A stretch of 64,000 nucleotides of DNA from Chaetorhynchus papuensis (lineage: Eukaryota; Chordata; Aves; Passeriformes; Rhipiduridae), in NCBI GenBank assembly GCA_013396525.1, contig VWYX01000353.1, positions 592,405 to 656,404 of the forward strand, written 5' to 3'. Position 1 is the stretch's first letter. Each line of letters starts with the position of its first letter. A program made the position numbers and the translations under genes. This document shows, one piece after another, positions 12,347 to 25,598 of the stretch. The notes under the pieces were generated by a model. That model was not told where the DNA came from. It did not search any database and saw only the letters and a list, made by a program, of their open reading frames with translations.

Positions 12347-15300
12347 GGCATCTTTTATGAGTCATTTGTTGGAAGCAAAGGAGGAGATCTGAGGAAAAGT
12401 CCAGCTTTGCCAGTGCATCTCTGATATCAACATTCACCTCATTTTGGAGAGTTACAGACAAGTGTGGAAGAAGTGTGGGGATGGACATTGCCAATTACAT
12501 CTGTAAATGTGTCTTTACATCCAGGATGCTCCGGGATGGAGCCCTTCCTGTTGGGCATGTAGTGCAAGCTGTCTTTTTTAAATTGCAAAAATGCAGATTT
12601 CATTCGTAGCCTGGGAAACCAGACAGAGCTCCCAGTACTCCCCTCTCAGGTATCACACATTACAGGAGTTTTAAAAGCTGCTGGGGATCTTGTCCTGTGG
12701 CTTTAAATTCACAGGAACAGAGGTCAACATTTTCTAGTACAAAATTAAATGTTAATATCTGAAGCATGAAAAATAGAAGGTTTATTTCTGAATCTCCAGC
12801 ATTAAAGACATTAGAGAGTAATATCACATCTAGCAGCAAGCTGTCTGCAGGTTCAGCAGGGCACTCTTACCTCCCAAATGATGAAATATTTGTGAATATA
12901 TGTAGTAAGGAGAAGAGCTGGTGCTGTAGCATCGAAACTGGAATAGGTATCAACAAAAAAAAAGCCCACACAAGCCCTCTGTGTAGTTTGCCTGGCACGG
13001 TATTGTGCCAGAAATACTTTTGGTACCAGCCAGCTGCAATACTCTTACACTTACCTTAAGTTATTTAGCTCTGCTTCTCGGCCAGTTTTGAGAAGAGCTA
13101 ATTATCTGGTTAAGCTGTGTTTCCACTCTCAGAATTAATTCAGCCAGAGGCAATTTAGATGTTTCTGCACACGAGTAATTTTGCTCAGGGAGATGATAAA
13201 CCTCTGCTGGGTAGAGGGAATATGGACTGTATTGCTATTAGGGGGGCAGATACCTGGTGTTCAGTTGCTTTCCCAGTAAGAGAAGAGCCAAAACCACTTT
13301 TCCTCTTTTCTTAAGGGACCCAGCTCCCAAGCCATTAGGCTTTACATCCAGGTTGAAATTGTGAGCCTGGTTCACTGTATTGACAATGGGATTTTCTGTT
13401 TGGTCCTGGAAAGCAAAATTCTCTCTTTTCTTTATTTCTTCCACAGCTGGAGAGAAAAGAGAAGGAAATTATTAATCACCTTTTATAGTTTTTACTCCCA
13501 TGATAGGCACTTTTTGGCATACTAGCTCTCCAGCCACTGCAAATGAATATAAAAAAAGAAATTCAGATTTTTAGATTGGGTTTTGAAGGAGATTATCTCA
13601 TGGATACTCACAAGATTCTTGCTTCACATCCCCTGACAATTTAGGGCCAGCTGAGAACAAGAAAACAAGGAAGATACACAGCTGATTATATGAGAAGCTG
13701 ATGAGTGGGTTAGGCTGGCATCCAAATAAATGAAATACCACAGGTGTGGTGAAAAAAAGTTGTCTGCCTTTTAAGGCTCTGAACCTGCCAGTTATGCTTT
13801 GTGTAAAAGATGTATCTCAAAGAGGAATTATACTGAAGTGAGCAAACAAGAAGGATAAGAAAAGGGTTTTTATGGCTTCATTCTGAACAAAGAGGAGAGG
13901 ATATAATTTCCTAGAAGTGGACAGTATAAAAGATCCAAGATAATGACAGCTTAATGTGGCCATATCTCAAATACACTATTTTTATAGAAAAATAAGGGAA
14001 AAAAATGGAAGAAAAAAAGAGAGAAACATCATGGTTTAGTCTTAACCAACATCTAGAGGAAGATCCAGTTGAACATCTTGCATAGGTTACTGGCCCAGGC
14101 ATCTATATTTGAAAACTGGCAGTGAAATTACTGAAAAGCTGAGAAAATGTTACTAGAACATTAGAACTCTGGGCATCCAGAGTGGAATTATCCTCTCTTT
14201 ACTTGAGTGCTCCACTCTGTCAGAGGCAGAAAGCTGGACTTCATAGTCAGTGGAAATGACTACCTCTAATGCAAAATTCATCATGAATTAATGCAGACAT
14301 TTAAAACAAATCTAGTGAAGTTCATCCTCTAAAGACTTTTCTATTGATTTTTTTTTTTGATGGATTATGCCTGCTTCAGACAGAATAAGCAGGGAACAAA
14401 GTAGATAGGAGCAGAGTCTGTTATGGAAGAAGGCATGAGGAAAGGAAGCAGATGTGGGAGGAGAGGAGGGAACTACAGTTGCAAAGTAATAGTAACATCA
14501 GAAGAGATTGTGTGCAGAGACAGCCAAATTTGTGCAAAGGAAGAGAAAGGGAGATGAGACTGGAAATGGAAAGAAGACAAAGCTAATGAGAACTTTTGAA
14601 ATGTAAATATGTGAAAAAGGAGAATTGAAGCAGGATGATAGAATGAGAAGGGATGATTTTTGCTATTATGTAGAATGGAGCATGGTGAGAGCTCTGGATA
14701 GAAAAGATTACATTATGCATAATAAAGTTTGATACACTTTTAAGCATATGTAACTTAAAAACTATATTTATTTTATAGAATAAGTAGGGAGATGAGAACT
14801 TTTCACAAAAGAATAAAGAACTTTGCTTGTGTGAAACCTGCTGTTACTAGAAAGCAATCAACGTAGGGTACAGTATCAGTGACTGGTTTCCTTGGAATGG
14901 TACCACATTCACATCGCACCCTATGAGAGCAGGACATTTGTTTTCCCCTTTTCTATGTAAAATGCAAACAGCACTGAGGAAACAACTATTTTTACTGAGC
15001 AGATAGCTCGAGATATTCTGGTGATAAAGGGCAAGGCTATTGTGGTAGCAGTCAGGAAAGAGGGGCAGGGTGGAGACTTTGCAGGAAGGGAAGTTTGAGA
15101 GGGACACATGAAGAGCAAATGGAGGCAGAATCTTACTCATATACTTCACTGGAACTTCCTCCAAAATGAGGTGTTTTGATAAGATGGCTCATTGTCTGTT
15201 CTCAAGACAGGGCAGTTGGCACCATGTAGGCATAACGCAAAAAGCATTTTGATAAAATAGCTCTGTACTTTCTGCTGACAGTGTTGGTGAAGACTGCGCA

Positions 15301-17974
15301 AGTAATTCCAGTTTTGCTCATGGATTTATAAAGTCATCAGAAGACAGCCATCAAAGTAATGCCAATAACCTAATTGCTTGTTCTGTATTTATCCAGCAAA
15401 CAATTCAAAGCAGAATTACATTCCAGCCATTTCATTCTACAACCCAGTCCTTTCTGATTAGGAAATCCAACAGAACATAAAGCCAACGCATTTAAATATC
15501 CTGCAGAAAGTGAAACAGGAAATTAACTTCTTTCTTACTTCTTGATACAGGAGCTATGCGCACTTTAAATATAATGGTTGTATGAACAACTTACTGTTTC
15601 TATGAACTTTTATGCAAACACAAAAAGGAATTTAGAAGTCACATTTGGAGCTAATAAACATCTGCATAGTCCCTTAAATGAATGGCTTGGGGCATTAGAA
15701 CCACATGCTAAGTTTTTATTATCACTCTTCTGATTGATGCTGTCTAATAATAGCGCAGTATTTTCTAGGAGTCCCATTCATGTATTTTTTGTAATGTTGC
15801 TTTGCTAGGTGGTATTTAGTAGCAAAGACAGATTGTGACTTCCTTTGCTAGGTAAATGGGAATTTAGGCTGTTCACTGCCTGTGAATACTGCTAATAGTG
15901 CCAGCCTTGTTTTTATAAGGCTGGTTCTCTTTTGTGGTATTTTTTTGCACTCCACTTTCATGCAAAGGCCTTTTGGTTCACATTGTGGCTCATACACCTC
16001 TTTTGCAGCTTCTCAGTACCTGCAGGAAGCAGTGGGGTTAAAGTAAACTGCAGTCAAGTTATTTGAAGCTACTGGACCAAGTCTCTGACAGTCTTGGCTA
16101 GCTCAGTGTGAAAAGTGGCTGCTTGTAATCAACACAGGGACTAATGACACCAGAACTGCGTAGCTGAAAAGATGATTCATAGTTTTTGAGTCCTTTCTTG
16201 AGAGAAGCTTAGGCTGACATGAGTTGGGCCATTATGTTAGGATGAAGAATTTTGTTTCTGCAGTTGAAGTGATGGTCAGTGAAATTCTATGGCAACAGTT
16301 CAAACTGTATATTTGCTTCTTTTCCAGGCATAGACAATGCATCAATATTTATGGAATTATGTAATCTTCTTGGAATCTGAACTTCCAAGGAACTGTTTTG
16401 CTCTCTTCAACTTGAAATATCTTCACTATTTTCTTCTTGGCCGAAACAAAAACAGCAATTATACATCATATGATTCAGTTACTGACCAAATTCTAGATTT
16501 TTGGAACAACCCAGAAATTCTGTGCAATAGAGGAAAGCTTCAGAGACTAGTAGAATCAATTATATCCTTATACATTCATAACCTAGAATTGGATATGCTG
16601 GTTTCAAGGGAAATGTCAAAACATTTTCTTTTTAACAGAGAATTTCACAGCTATGTGGAACTTGCAGACAGACAGAACTAAGACTTGCAACTCTGATAAT
16701 AGGTGTCTATTTTCAGTTGCACAAGGATGGTTACATAATTGTTCAGCTTTCATATTATATAAACTGGGCCTTTTATCTTGTTTGCTAAGACATCAAAGAA
16801 ATATACATTTGATAGAGTACTTTAAAAAAATCTTTAATAAATTTTAATGGCACTCAATTTGTTTTCTTTGGTGTTTTTCATGTTATTCTGTAAACTGAAA
16901 TCAAAATTACAAAATACTTTTTTATGCATTTTTATTTACTTTACAGCTTATTCTGATTTGTTTGGACCAGTTGTTAAGGCTGTGGATCATCTGTGTAACA
17001 GCCAATTGCACTAAAGTGAGGTCAGTGACTCAGCTAAGTGCAGTGTTTTGTAAGCTGTAAGAGCAGGTATATCATGTCAAAGCTGACATAGGTCTCATCC
17101 AAAATCATATGGGAAATCTCGGTCTTGCTGTAAAGCCTCATTAATTTCTGTGGAGACAAACACACCATTTTCTAGGTATGACATGGGCTGCAGATGTTCT
17201 TTACCAATCCCTTTCACATAAGATATATTGAATCTGTAATAAACTGAGCCTGCTAACAAATAGTCTGAGTCTTCAAATTGAGAAAGAGCTAAAAAAAATG
17301 GTTGGGACATGGGAACATTTGACCACTTACCAATTATTCTCAAATTTTCAAAATGTTATGGATCCATTTTTTTGTGTCTGAGTCTGTTGTACATTAAAAT
17401 AACAGGGATGCCAAAAAAATCAGAACCATAAAACGTGGAAATATGTGAACAGCTTATTTTCATCTATTGCACGCTGCTTCTCTTGTACCAACCCTCTGCC
17501 CAGACCTCATTTTTATGATTGAGAAACATTTTATGAAAACCAGCAGACTCTTTAAATATATAAACATGACTGCTATTGCTATAATACTGGAAATTCTGAA
17601 AAACATCCAGTAGTAACTAGATCAGCATGTCCAGTGATGCAAGGCATTTTGTATAGAGCTTTGGAAAATAGTATGGAACCACTTGCTACAAGCATGCAGT
17701 TGGCCGGATTTTTTAAAAATTCTGTGTAGCTGACAACCCACCCTGCACTGCACTGACTCGGCAAACAGAGAGGACATATTGCGTCTTGTAACCTGGACTG
17801 CAAATAACTATGAAAGGACAGGGCAGAGAAAATAAATTTGGCAACACTATGCATGGATCTCAAGCAAGTACCCTAAAAGGTGTGGAGATACTTCATATTA
17901 TTTAATAGCACCAGATTAGACATCAGGTCAAGCTGTTAAATTTAGGAACCCTGAATAGCCTGTGTGTCCCAGAG

Positions 17975-18650
17975 ACGCCGCTGCGGCTCTTGGGGAAGCT
18001 GGTGGATGACAGTGCCCGTACCCAGCGGCCGGGCGGCGGGCGGGGGCCGCGGCACAGACGGGTGTGTCCGTGCTCGGTCCCTGCCAGCACTGCGGCAGCG
18101 AGGCTTCGGACTCTGGGGCTTTGTGTGTGTCTGGAGCGAGTAGTGAGTGTCCCGAGGAAAGCCCTCCGCAGAAGCTGCTGCTGTGGCCGTCTGTGAGGGC
18201 TGGCGCAAGCCCTCCGATGACCCGTCCCGGGGACGGCGCCCGGTGGGAGCCGGACCTTGCGTGGGCCCCGTGGAGCCGCTCGGGGCCATTTCCTTTGTGT
18301 TTTGTGGAAATGACCCAGACCACTGCCTGAACTTCCTCTTTTTTTTTTTTTTTTTCTTTTTTTTTTTTTTTTTCTTCCTATGCTGCTATCGATGTTCTGT
18401 TGAATGTTCGTCACTGCCGAAGCAGAGCGTTGTAAACATTTCGGCCCTTCCCCAGGGACCTGAGGAAGATGCCTTCTGCACAAGGCTGACGGGTTGAGGC
18501 GGGATCTTCCCTGGCAGATCCCGCTGCAGGCAGGCGGGCGGGCTGAGCTCCTGGGGCCGCCCCGGGGCTGGTTGGTCCCCGTCCCTTGTGCCTCGTCCCT
18601 CGGGCCCGCAGGGCACGGGGTCCAAGGCGTGTTGCAGCAGATGTGCGAGT
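17975..18650. promoter_or_regulatory. intronic CpG island
   Basis: CpG dinucleotides are rare elsewhere in the window but dense here: I count about 33 in the roughly 310 bases from 17975 and about 20 more between 18390 and 18650. The core (about 18025-18055) is nearly all G and C. A weaker CpG-containing shoulder reaches about 19100. Birds, like mammals, methylate and lose CpG outside unmethylated islands, so this usually marks a promoter active in the germ line or early embryo. It lies about 8.4 kb inside the CPED1 gene, after coding exon 1, so it could be an alternative CPED1 promoter or drive a non-coding RNA on either strand. Long open frames across it (up to 246 codons on the - strand) are expected from GC-rich composition and I do not call them genes. 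Confidence 0.72.
18339..18373 (+). repeat. T-tract inside the CpG island
   Basis: Thirty-five bases, all T except one C at 18356. It interrupts the GC-rich island. Read on the - strand it is an A-tail-like run, but sequence on both sides is equally GC-rich, so it does not mark a clear retrocopy end. Confidence 0.9.
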
Positions 18651-18664
18651 GGGACACACCCACT

Positions 18665-18693
18665 GGGGGGATGTGGGGTGGGGGAGCCCTGGG
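18665..18693 (+). other. potential G-quadruplex at the island edge
   Basis: Four G-runs (6, 4, 5 and 3 Gs) are separated by loops of 4, 1 and 6 bases, matching the usual G3+N1-7 pattern. It lies at the right edge of the CpG island, where promoter-proximal quadruplexes are common. Confidence 0.6.
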
Positions 18694-20559
18694 ATGCTCC
18701 CCTTGGAGTACTGACCGCAGGGGAATGGAGTCACTGCTGGGTGCTTGAGGCAGGACCTCTTAATGACTGAAGCAAACTACTTCAGAGGTGACACTGCAGG
18801 AGGCTTTGCTTCCACGAAGAAAGGTGTGTTTTCCTGGCACAATAGAAGTGTGGTAATTGTTACTGAGGAGCGGGGCACACAAAGTGGCGCCACATCCACG
18901 GCAGGACACTGGCCCGGGCTGCGCTGGGAGGGACGGGAGTGGGAGAAGCCACAATCTCCTGCAAAAATGGAGCAGGATCAGAGACGTGTCCTGGTCTGCA
19001 GCCCCTCTGTACTCCTCACGTGTCCTCAGTTCACCCGGCAGCGCTGGCCCCTGCAGCACACGTGGGACGGGAAATGGAATTTTCTTGCAAAAATAAAGCA
19101 AGAGGTGTCTCTGTTTTCTGTGTTCCACGATGCAAGTGAAATGGAAAGTAGGAAGTATCTGGCTGGAATGCCTGGAAGAGAAGGGATAGAGCACAAGAGG
19201 GGGGCTGGGACAAGGGCTGGATTTAGGAACAGGGAGGGACGGAGGGAAATAAAGAGGAAGGGCTGCCAGCAGCTGCTGGCGCTGCAAGAGAACAGGAAAT
19301 AGAGACGATAAGAGTAGAGAAAGAAGAGGCAAAGGCAGAAGGGGACAAGAGTGACGTTGCTGTGGTGGGCAAGGGCCATCGGAGACTCTAACACTGCCCT
19401 TGCCATGTGATTAATGTGTTTTAAAAATTCTGGGACGTCAGGAACGCTGTCAAACAGGTGACCTAACATAATTCTGGTGACTTCACCCTGTGCTATTTGT
19501 GCTTATTCTGGCCAGCAACCTTTACTTGAATATCTCAGTTTCTAAACTAGTTTTGGGTTTCACATTTAGCAAATATGTGTGGAATACTCTGATAGTGTTG
19601 TATTGAGATTTTTTCAGGGTCCCTTCATCAATGATGATAAGGGTGATGGGGAATGCATGCTCTGGAGCAAAATTAAGATGTGGTGTTAGAAGCGAAGGGC
19701 TCTGAAATAGTTCATGCTCTTTACTGTTGCAGAGCAGCTCACACTTCAGCCAAGCACAATATAAAACTGCATCCCAAACTCAGGGGACACATTGCTGAGA
19801 AGAGTGACTTTAGCACTAGATCCCAGGCCTATAAACAACTGGACACATCTTGAATGACATTTATTTGTATCAAAGCGTCTGACACTTTTCAGTCTAGTCT
19901 ACTGTGCAGAATATGGTGGTGACTTGTTTGTATAGTGCTTCCTATCTCCAGTGATAAGCCTACTAAAATTAGAAGTTATGGAATAACTTAGTTTTTAAAC
20001 TGCTGACAACTGTCAGGTTGAAATTCACAAACTCACAAAGAACTAATTTCATGTCCTGAATTTAATCCCTGCTGGTATGTTTCAATCCTAAAGACAAATA
20101 TCTTTCACCAAAAGAACAGTCTTGGTTTTTAGTGGTGTTTTTATTGCAAAAGAACAGCTAGACTGACAGTGATTGAAACACGGACCGAGCAGTGATACTG
20201 CAAGGACATTTATTAGCAAAAGGCACTGATATTTGTACTGTTTTAGCTTCTGCATAAAAATTTTCACTTGTTTTGTCTACCTGCTAGCTAATGCATAGCA
20301 AGCCACAGTGTTACTACTTCTTTTACGCAATTGCTTATCACAGCAGGATGTTCCATAATCTTCAGCAGAGTGTTCTGTTCTTTGCAGAAGGATGTGATTT
20401 CTGCAGTTCTTATTTCTCATGACTCCTGCTGGACCAACTTCAGTAAGTCAGCGTGCTGTTCATGTCATTTAACTCATTCTGCTCTGCAGCACTAGACTGT
20501 TGCAGATATTAGTGTCCTAATTCCCTCATGGACCATCCTATTTTTATGCTTTATTTCAC

Positions 20560-21534
20560 TGGGGTTTGAACAGCAAGATTTTGGTACTGGGGGGAGGCTA
20601 CCGTGGTGGCTTCTGTGAGAAGCTGCCTGAAGCTTCCCCCATGTCCCACAGAGTCAATGCCAGCCAATTCCTAGGGATACCTGCCACTGGCCAAGGCTGA
20701 GCCCATCAGTGATGGTGGTAGCAGCTCTGGAATAACAGATTTAAAAAGGGGAAAAAAGGGCCTGTGCAACTGCAACCAGAGAGAGGAATGAGGATGCATG
20801 AGAGGAACAGCTCTGCAGACCCCAGGTCAGTGAAAAAAGAGGGAGAGAAGGTGCTTCAGGCACCAGAGCAGAGAGTCCACTTCAGAATGTGATGAAGAGT
20901 GTGGTGGGGCAGGATGTCCACTGCAGTCCACGGAGGTCCACAGCGGAGTAGAGATCAACCAGCAGGCCATGGAGTACCCATGCTGGAGCAGTCTGTTCCT
21001 GAAGGACTGGGCCCCATGGAAGAGACCCACGCTGGAACAGTTTGAAGAATTGCAGCCCGTAGGAAGAAGTTGTGTTGGAGAAGTTAATGAAGGATTGTCT
21101 TCCATGGGTGGGACCCCACACTGGGGCAGGGGAAGAGTGTGAGGAGTCCTCCCCCTGAGGAGGAAGGAGCAGCAGAGACAATGTGTATGAGCTGACCAAG
21201 TCCCCGATCCCAGCCCCGCTGCTCCACTGAGGGAGAGGTAGAGAATTTGGGAGGGAATTTCAACCTGGGAAGAAGACGGGGTAGGGGAAAAGTGTTTTAA
21301 GATTTGGTTTTATTTCTGATTATCTCACTCTAATTCCATTTATTATCAATAAAAATCAGTTTTCCCAAGCTAAGTCTGTTTTGCCTGTGACAGTAATCAG
21401 TGAATGATCCCTCCCTGTTCTGATCTCTACCCACAAGACTTTCATTGTATTTTTTCCCGCCGTCCAGTTGAAAAGGGGAGTGATAGGGTGGCTTTGGTGG
21501 GCATCTGGCTTCCACACAGGGTCAACCCACCACA
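20560..21534 (+). mobile_element. solo LTR of an avian endogenous retrovirus, sense to CPED1
   Basis: About 975 bases bounded by TG at the left and GGGTCAACCCACCACA at the right. Inside are a degenerate TATA-like ATTTAAAAAG (about 20738-20747), partly repeated U3 units with the words GGAGCAG and GAAGGACTG (about 20980-21130), an AATAAA signal (21348-21353), and a conserved U5 end with GGTGGCTTTGGTGGGCATCTGG. TATA before AATAAA gives + orientation. It is the same family as the copy at 46651-47649. No internal retroviral genes flank it, so it is a solo LTR left by recombination. Clean target duplications are not visible, suggesting age. The family (probably ERVL-like) was not assigned with certainty. 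Confidence 0.87.
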
Positions 21535-22447
21535 CTTACTTCAGACATAAAATATCCCCCTTACCCAAAGATCTGATGGCAATGGCCAAGTAATTTGCCC
21601 TTTTCAGAAATTAATGTTATGCTTACACCACGACTGTGTGTTTGGGGTGTCTCTCTTCCATTTTTTTCTTTCAAGAAGCTCGTACCCCAGGACAGCTATA
21701 GAGGATGGGTTTTCTCTAGATGCCAGTGTCCCTAGGCACTACATGGGAAGACAGTAAGTGGTAGATAATACAGGTGTTCTTGGGATTCATTGGTGAAATC
21801 AGATACCTTGCCACTTGCTCCTATAAACAAGTCTCTCTGCCAGTCCTCCTATGGGCTAGATCGTGTTGGACTAATAAGGCAATAAGGTACTGACAAGGTT
21901 ACATTTAACTTTCTAGAGCACAGTAATGTCCCGTACTGTTTAGGATTCCTGTGTATGATTTTACCCCACTACTCTTCTTACTTTTCTTAATAATGGGGCA
22001 CAGCCCAACTCAGATGCCTGCACTTACCATCTGCATAGGACCCACATTCCATGGAATGGTTCACATGGGACCTACCCAGCCCTCTCTGCTTAGATGACTG
22101 CAGCCACAAAGTCAAACTCAGATGGCAATTGCTGTTACCAGCTCACCAGAGCAGCCCAGATTTCAGGAAAAGTTGTTTTCAGGAAGGGAAGAACATGGTT
22201 TAAAGACCCTTCAGTGCTACCCAGAGCTTTCAAACCTGTATAGTATCAGTCCAAAATGAAGAGGCAGACAAAATAGAATTTGTCGTCTGAAGTCCCTGAT
22301 ATAAAGAGAATTCTTAATTATACTAGAACTATTTCCCATGTTGTCACAGTAAGTTACTACCTTCTTTTTGTGAAAAACAACTGTATTTTATACTGCTGAG
22401 AAGTGTCCTATCTTACAACCATTGTCTTTGCACTGTGTTTGCTGTAG

Positions 22448-22634
22448 ATCCATGACTCCATTCTCCAGTACTTTGGAAGCCACAGGAGAAGAGCAGTTCT
22501 CTATGCACCTCCTGCTCACCATGAAACTGACCGTCAGCTCTGTCAGCGCATCCTGGCAAAACATGGATATACAGTCACAGTCCTTGAAAACGCGAGACTG
22601 GCGGAAGACCTGAGGCACGAGGGCCCTTATCACA
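22448..22634 (+). CDS. CPED1: CPED1, coding exon 2
   Basis: Exon of 187 bases between acceptor TTTGCTGTAG and donor CACA|GTAAGA. It starts in phase 0, matching the end of coding exon 1, and ends in phase 1. It gives 62 open codons including LQYFGSHRRRAVLYAPP and LAKHGYTVTVLEN. These correspond to the FGSHGRRAILYRPP and LTQHGYTV blocks of mammalian CPED1 directly after the N-terminal region. The frame has no stop, whereas the other two frames do. This part belongs to the luminal N-terminal region, which has no defined domain in the window. The exon is flanked by introns of 12.6 and 20.9 kb, typical of this large gene. Confidence 0.94.
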
Positions 22635-25398
22635 GTAAGAATAATTGGACTTAGTTAACTGCTAAGAGTGATCACTAAATGTAGAATTGATCCAGCGTTC
22701 TTCCACAAACATAAAGTGCATAAATATCTCTGATAAAACTAAGGATAGAAACCAAATTCTAGCCCTCCTCAGCTGTGTGGATAATTTTCCACAATTAAGT
22801 GATCCTTCTGTTAGGTAGAATTCTATTAGGTATCCTTCTGTAAAAAAAATGCAGCAGAGTAGTTCATCATAGTCTTGACAACTAAATCAAATCAGTTTTG
22901 TTCCTGATTGACTTCTCATACGAACTTCATCAACATAACGGAGGGATTTTCAATAGAGTGTTTCATAACAAAACACATACTTGCTACATTTGTTTCCTTA
23001 TCATTTTCTCTCCTAAAGAAAAGTTTTATGTGTGAAGGTACTTTTTTCCTCTAGTCATGCTTTGATTGTTCTGTAAACTTGTTAAAGAACACAATACAGG
23101 ACAAGTACGTTTTGCGCTTGCTGTTGAATCTGGGACAGATTACTGTTGGTTCTCAGTTCCTCTTGAAATTTGACCCACAGTTAAAGCAAACTACTGAAGA
23201 ATCCTGATCTCTTGCACAAAGGACTGTAGCATTATTGTGTAGAGTTACACTGTGCTTGCTAGAGAAGCTTGGGCACTAATTATATATGTGATGACCGTGT
23301 TTGAGTGTTCTTAGATACCTCAGAGGTATGAACTGAAACTGTGATGCCAATCTGGTCTTGGAAGTCAATTCGGGAACTGGAAGGCTTTGAAAAAAATACA
23401 CATTCTGTCAGAGGAAAAATAGTGTAGTTAGATATTTCTCGTGCTGAAGGGAATACTGTTTGCATCACTCAGGCTTGCAATACACTTCTGGGGCTACCAG
23501 AGAGCTCAGGTTTGCCTGAGCTTTAGGCAAACCAGATAATTTCATAGATGAAAACTACAATTACTTAGCATGCTTGAGATTGCTCAAAATTCCATTGCTA
23601 ATTTCAAGTTTCTTTAAGAAACGTTCTTGAAAATGAGGTACAAGTGGTTTTCTTTGGCAGGCTGTACCAAGAAGTAGTACATCTCACTCTTACTTTAATC
23701 TAGTTTTATAGTCACCTTTTAGCCACTCCTTGCCTTGAGTACTTTCCATCTGAAAGTGACAAAACACAGCATGTCTGCAGGCTTTGCTAATGTCAGATGG
23801 GCTGCAGAGAAAAGATGGTATTTCTGGGGACCATGTGCACCATCTCTGTGAAATACTTCTGTTTCAAATGGCCAAGGAAGAGGATATGCCAAATTCAGTT
23901 GAAATCCATAAAAAAAAAAGAAAAAAGAAAAAAAAGACTGTACTAGATTTTCCTACAGTGCTGAGTTCAGACTGAAGTTCTCCTATACGGGTTTTACACT
24001 CCAAATATTGCCTCTGCAGAAATGAGCTGAACTGTGGATATTTATACTTTACAGGCTAGAACCAGTACTTCCTGTAGTATTTTTCCAGTAATAATAAAAA
24101 AAAGTAATAAAAAGGTCTTAGGTATTTTCCAGGAACATTCTGCAGCTTCCAGCAGATGTTGGATTATGTAAAAAAGTCAAATGCTTGCCAACTTAAAGCT
24201 AAGAGTAGGACTCCACTAATTCCATTTCATGGCGGCATAAATCTGCCTTTAACTATTCTCTGTTATGTAAGTGTTTAGCTTTAACGTTATGTTTTAAAAA
24301 CAAGAAGTAAGTAAAAGAGCATGTCTACATACCAACCCAATGATCTTTTCTTACAGCTAAGAAAATTACATTCAAAGTTCATTTTCTTCCCCAGTAGATG
24401 ATGGGGTTTAATCTTCTGGATGGGATAGTACTTCTTATTTTGGAGAAGGGTATTTTGAGCTATGCTTTGGCATAATATTTTTCTAATAGGAGTGTTATAA
24501 GTTATTAAAATATGCTCCTTTAGGCCTCAATTAAAAATATATAGATAATGAACTGAGAAACACAGAATGTGAGTGCTGTGAAAAATCTGTAAAAAGAGTA
24601 ATTCCTTATTACTTGGTATTATTTAGAGGCTCTGTCGGGTGCTTTTATTTTTTGTGCAGTCTGTCTTACTTGTGTAGCTTTCAAAGTTCACTCTAAATTT
24701 GAAAGGATTTTTTGTTTTGAATGGCTGAGAGCCAAGACTCTAGCTGAAGTCATATATGGAAAAAAATTCACCACAAAACATTCCTAACTTTTTTTTTGTG
24801 CTGGCCTGCTAAGAATTTTGGGACCCGTTCTGCTGGTGTTTGAAACCCAAATGTGACAGCTCTGCACACTGATCTTCCAGAAAGATCCTCAACACCTGGG
24901 ATGCGGCACTATGTTGAGTTCATTGCTGTCAGAGAGAAACATCAGGGGAATAGTTTTCTTCAGTGGAAATTTTTCACTTCTTACAAACCAACCAAAACCA
25001 TTTTGAGTTTTGGTAACTGGAAAACAGTTGGCTGAAAAGGAAAAACATTGGTTTTTTTTTTTAAATCATGGCAAAGTGACTGTGGTTTATGGGTTTACTA
25101 TGAAAAATCCATACATATATGTTCTGCAGTAAAACATCAATTATTCAAACCCCTAATTTTTCACTGAAAAATAGCTTTGTCAGTAAATTCTCAAGCAGCT
25201 TTGCTTGAAAAAATAGTAGTTGTGTTTCACCATTCCTTAGCAATTAAACCCACATGGAGGGAAAAGTCTGTGGACTGATGATATCTGTGTCTGCTCTGAG
25301 CTGTTTGAGACTTCCTTTTGCAGCAGCCCTAAATGAGCCAGTTTTGCTGTAAGTTTAACATGTCTCTTAGTGTGCTGCTGGGATGGAGACAGAGAGGT

Positions 25399-25431
25399 GG
25401 AACTGTGTTGGAACTGTGTTAGAACTCTGTT
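25399..25431 (+). repeat. 11-bp tandem triplicate
   Basis: Three adjacent copies of GGAACTGTGTT; the third has two substitutions. Confidence 0.85.
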
Positions 25432-25598
25432 AGCAGCAGATGATGGAATAGTCAGATTTTGCAGAGAGCTGGGATTACCACCTTGGGCAGTGTTTTAATA
25501 TGGTCATTATCTCCAGTAAATATCTGTGGTAAATCCATTTTGAAGTAAGCAGTTCAAAATAAGTTGCTGATGAGCAAACAGCTCATCATAATGGCTGA

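Larger units (their letters stand above)
9814..22447 (+). other. CPED1: CPED1 intron between coding exons 1 and 2
   Basis: A 12.6-kb intron, GTAAGT to GCTGTAG. It contains an A18 tract, an A/C-rich tract, a purine-rich stretch (about 14400-14660), a CpG island with a potential quadruplex, a second purine-rich stretch (about 19190-19350) and a solo LTR, all listed separately. Isolated open frames such as 16337-16681 (114 codons) have no recognised relatives. Elsewhere it is ordinary AT-rich intron. Confidence 0.88.

Noticed and set aside
16337..16681. 114-codon + strand frame.
   Set aside because: No known relatives, no splice signals that fit CPED1 phases, and AT-biased codon use like its surroundings.
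17923..18748. Several long overlapping open frames (up to 246 codons) on both strands.
   Set aside because: They lie in the CpG island, where stop codons are rare because of composition. One contains a poly-lysine/arginine run from the T-tract, and none resembles a protein or has splice borders.
18745..19332. 185-codon + and 190-codon - open frames.
   Set aside because: They mirror each other in a purine-rich, GC-richer segment next to the CpG island and have no domain resemblance.
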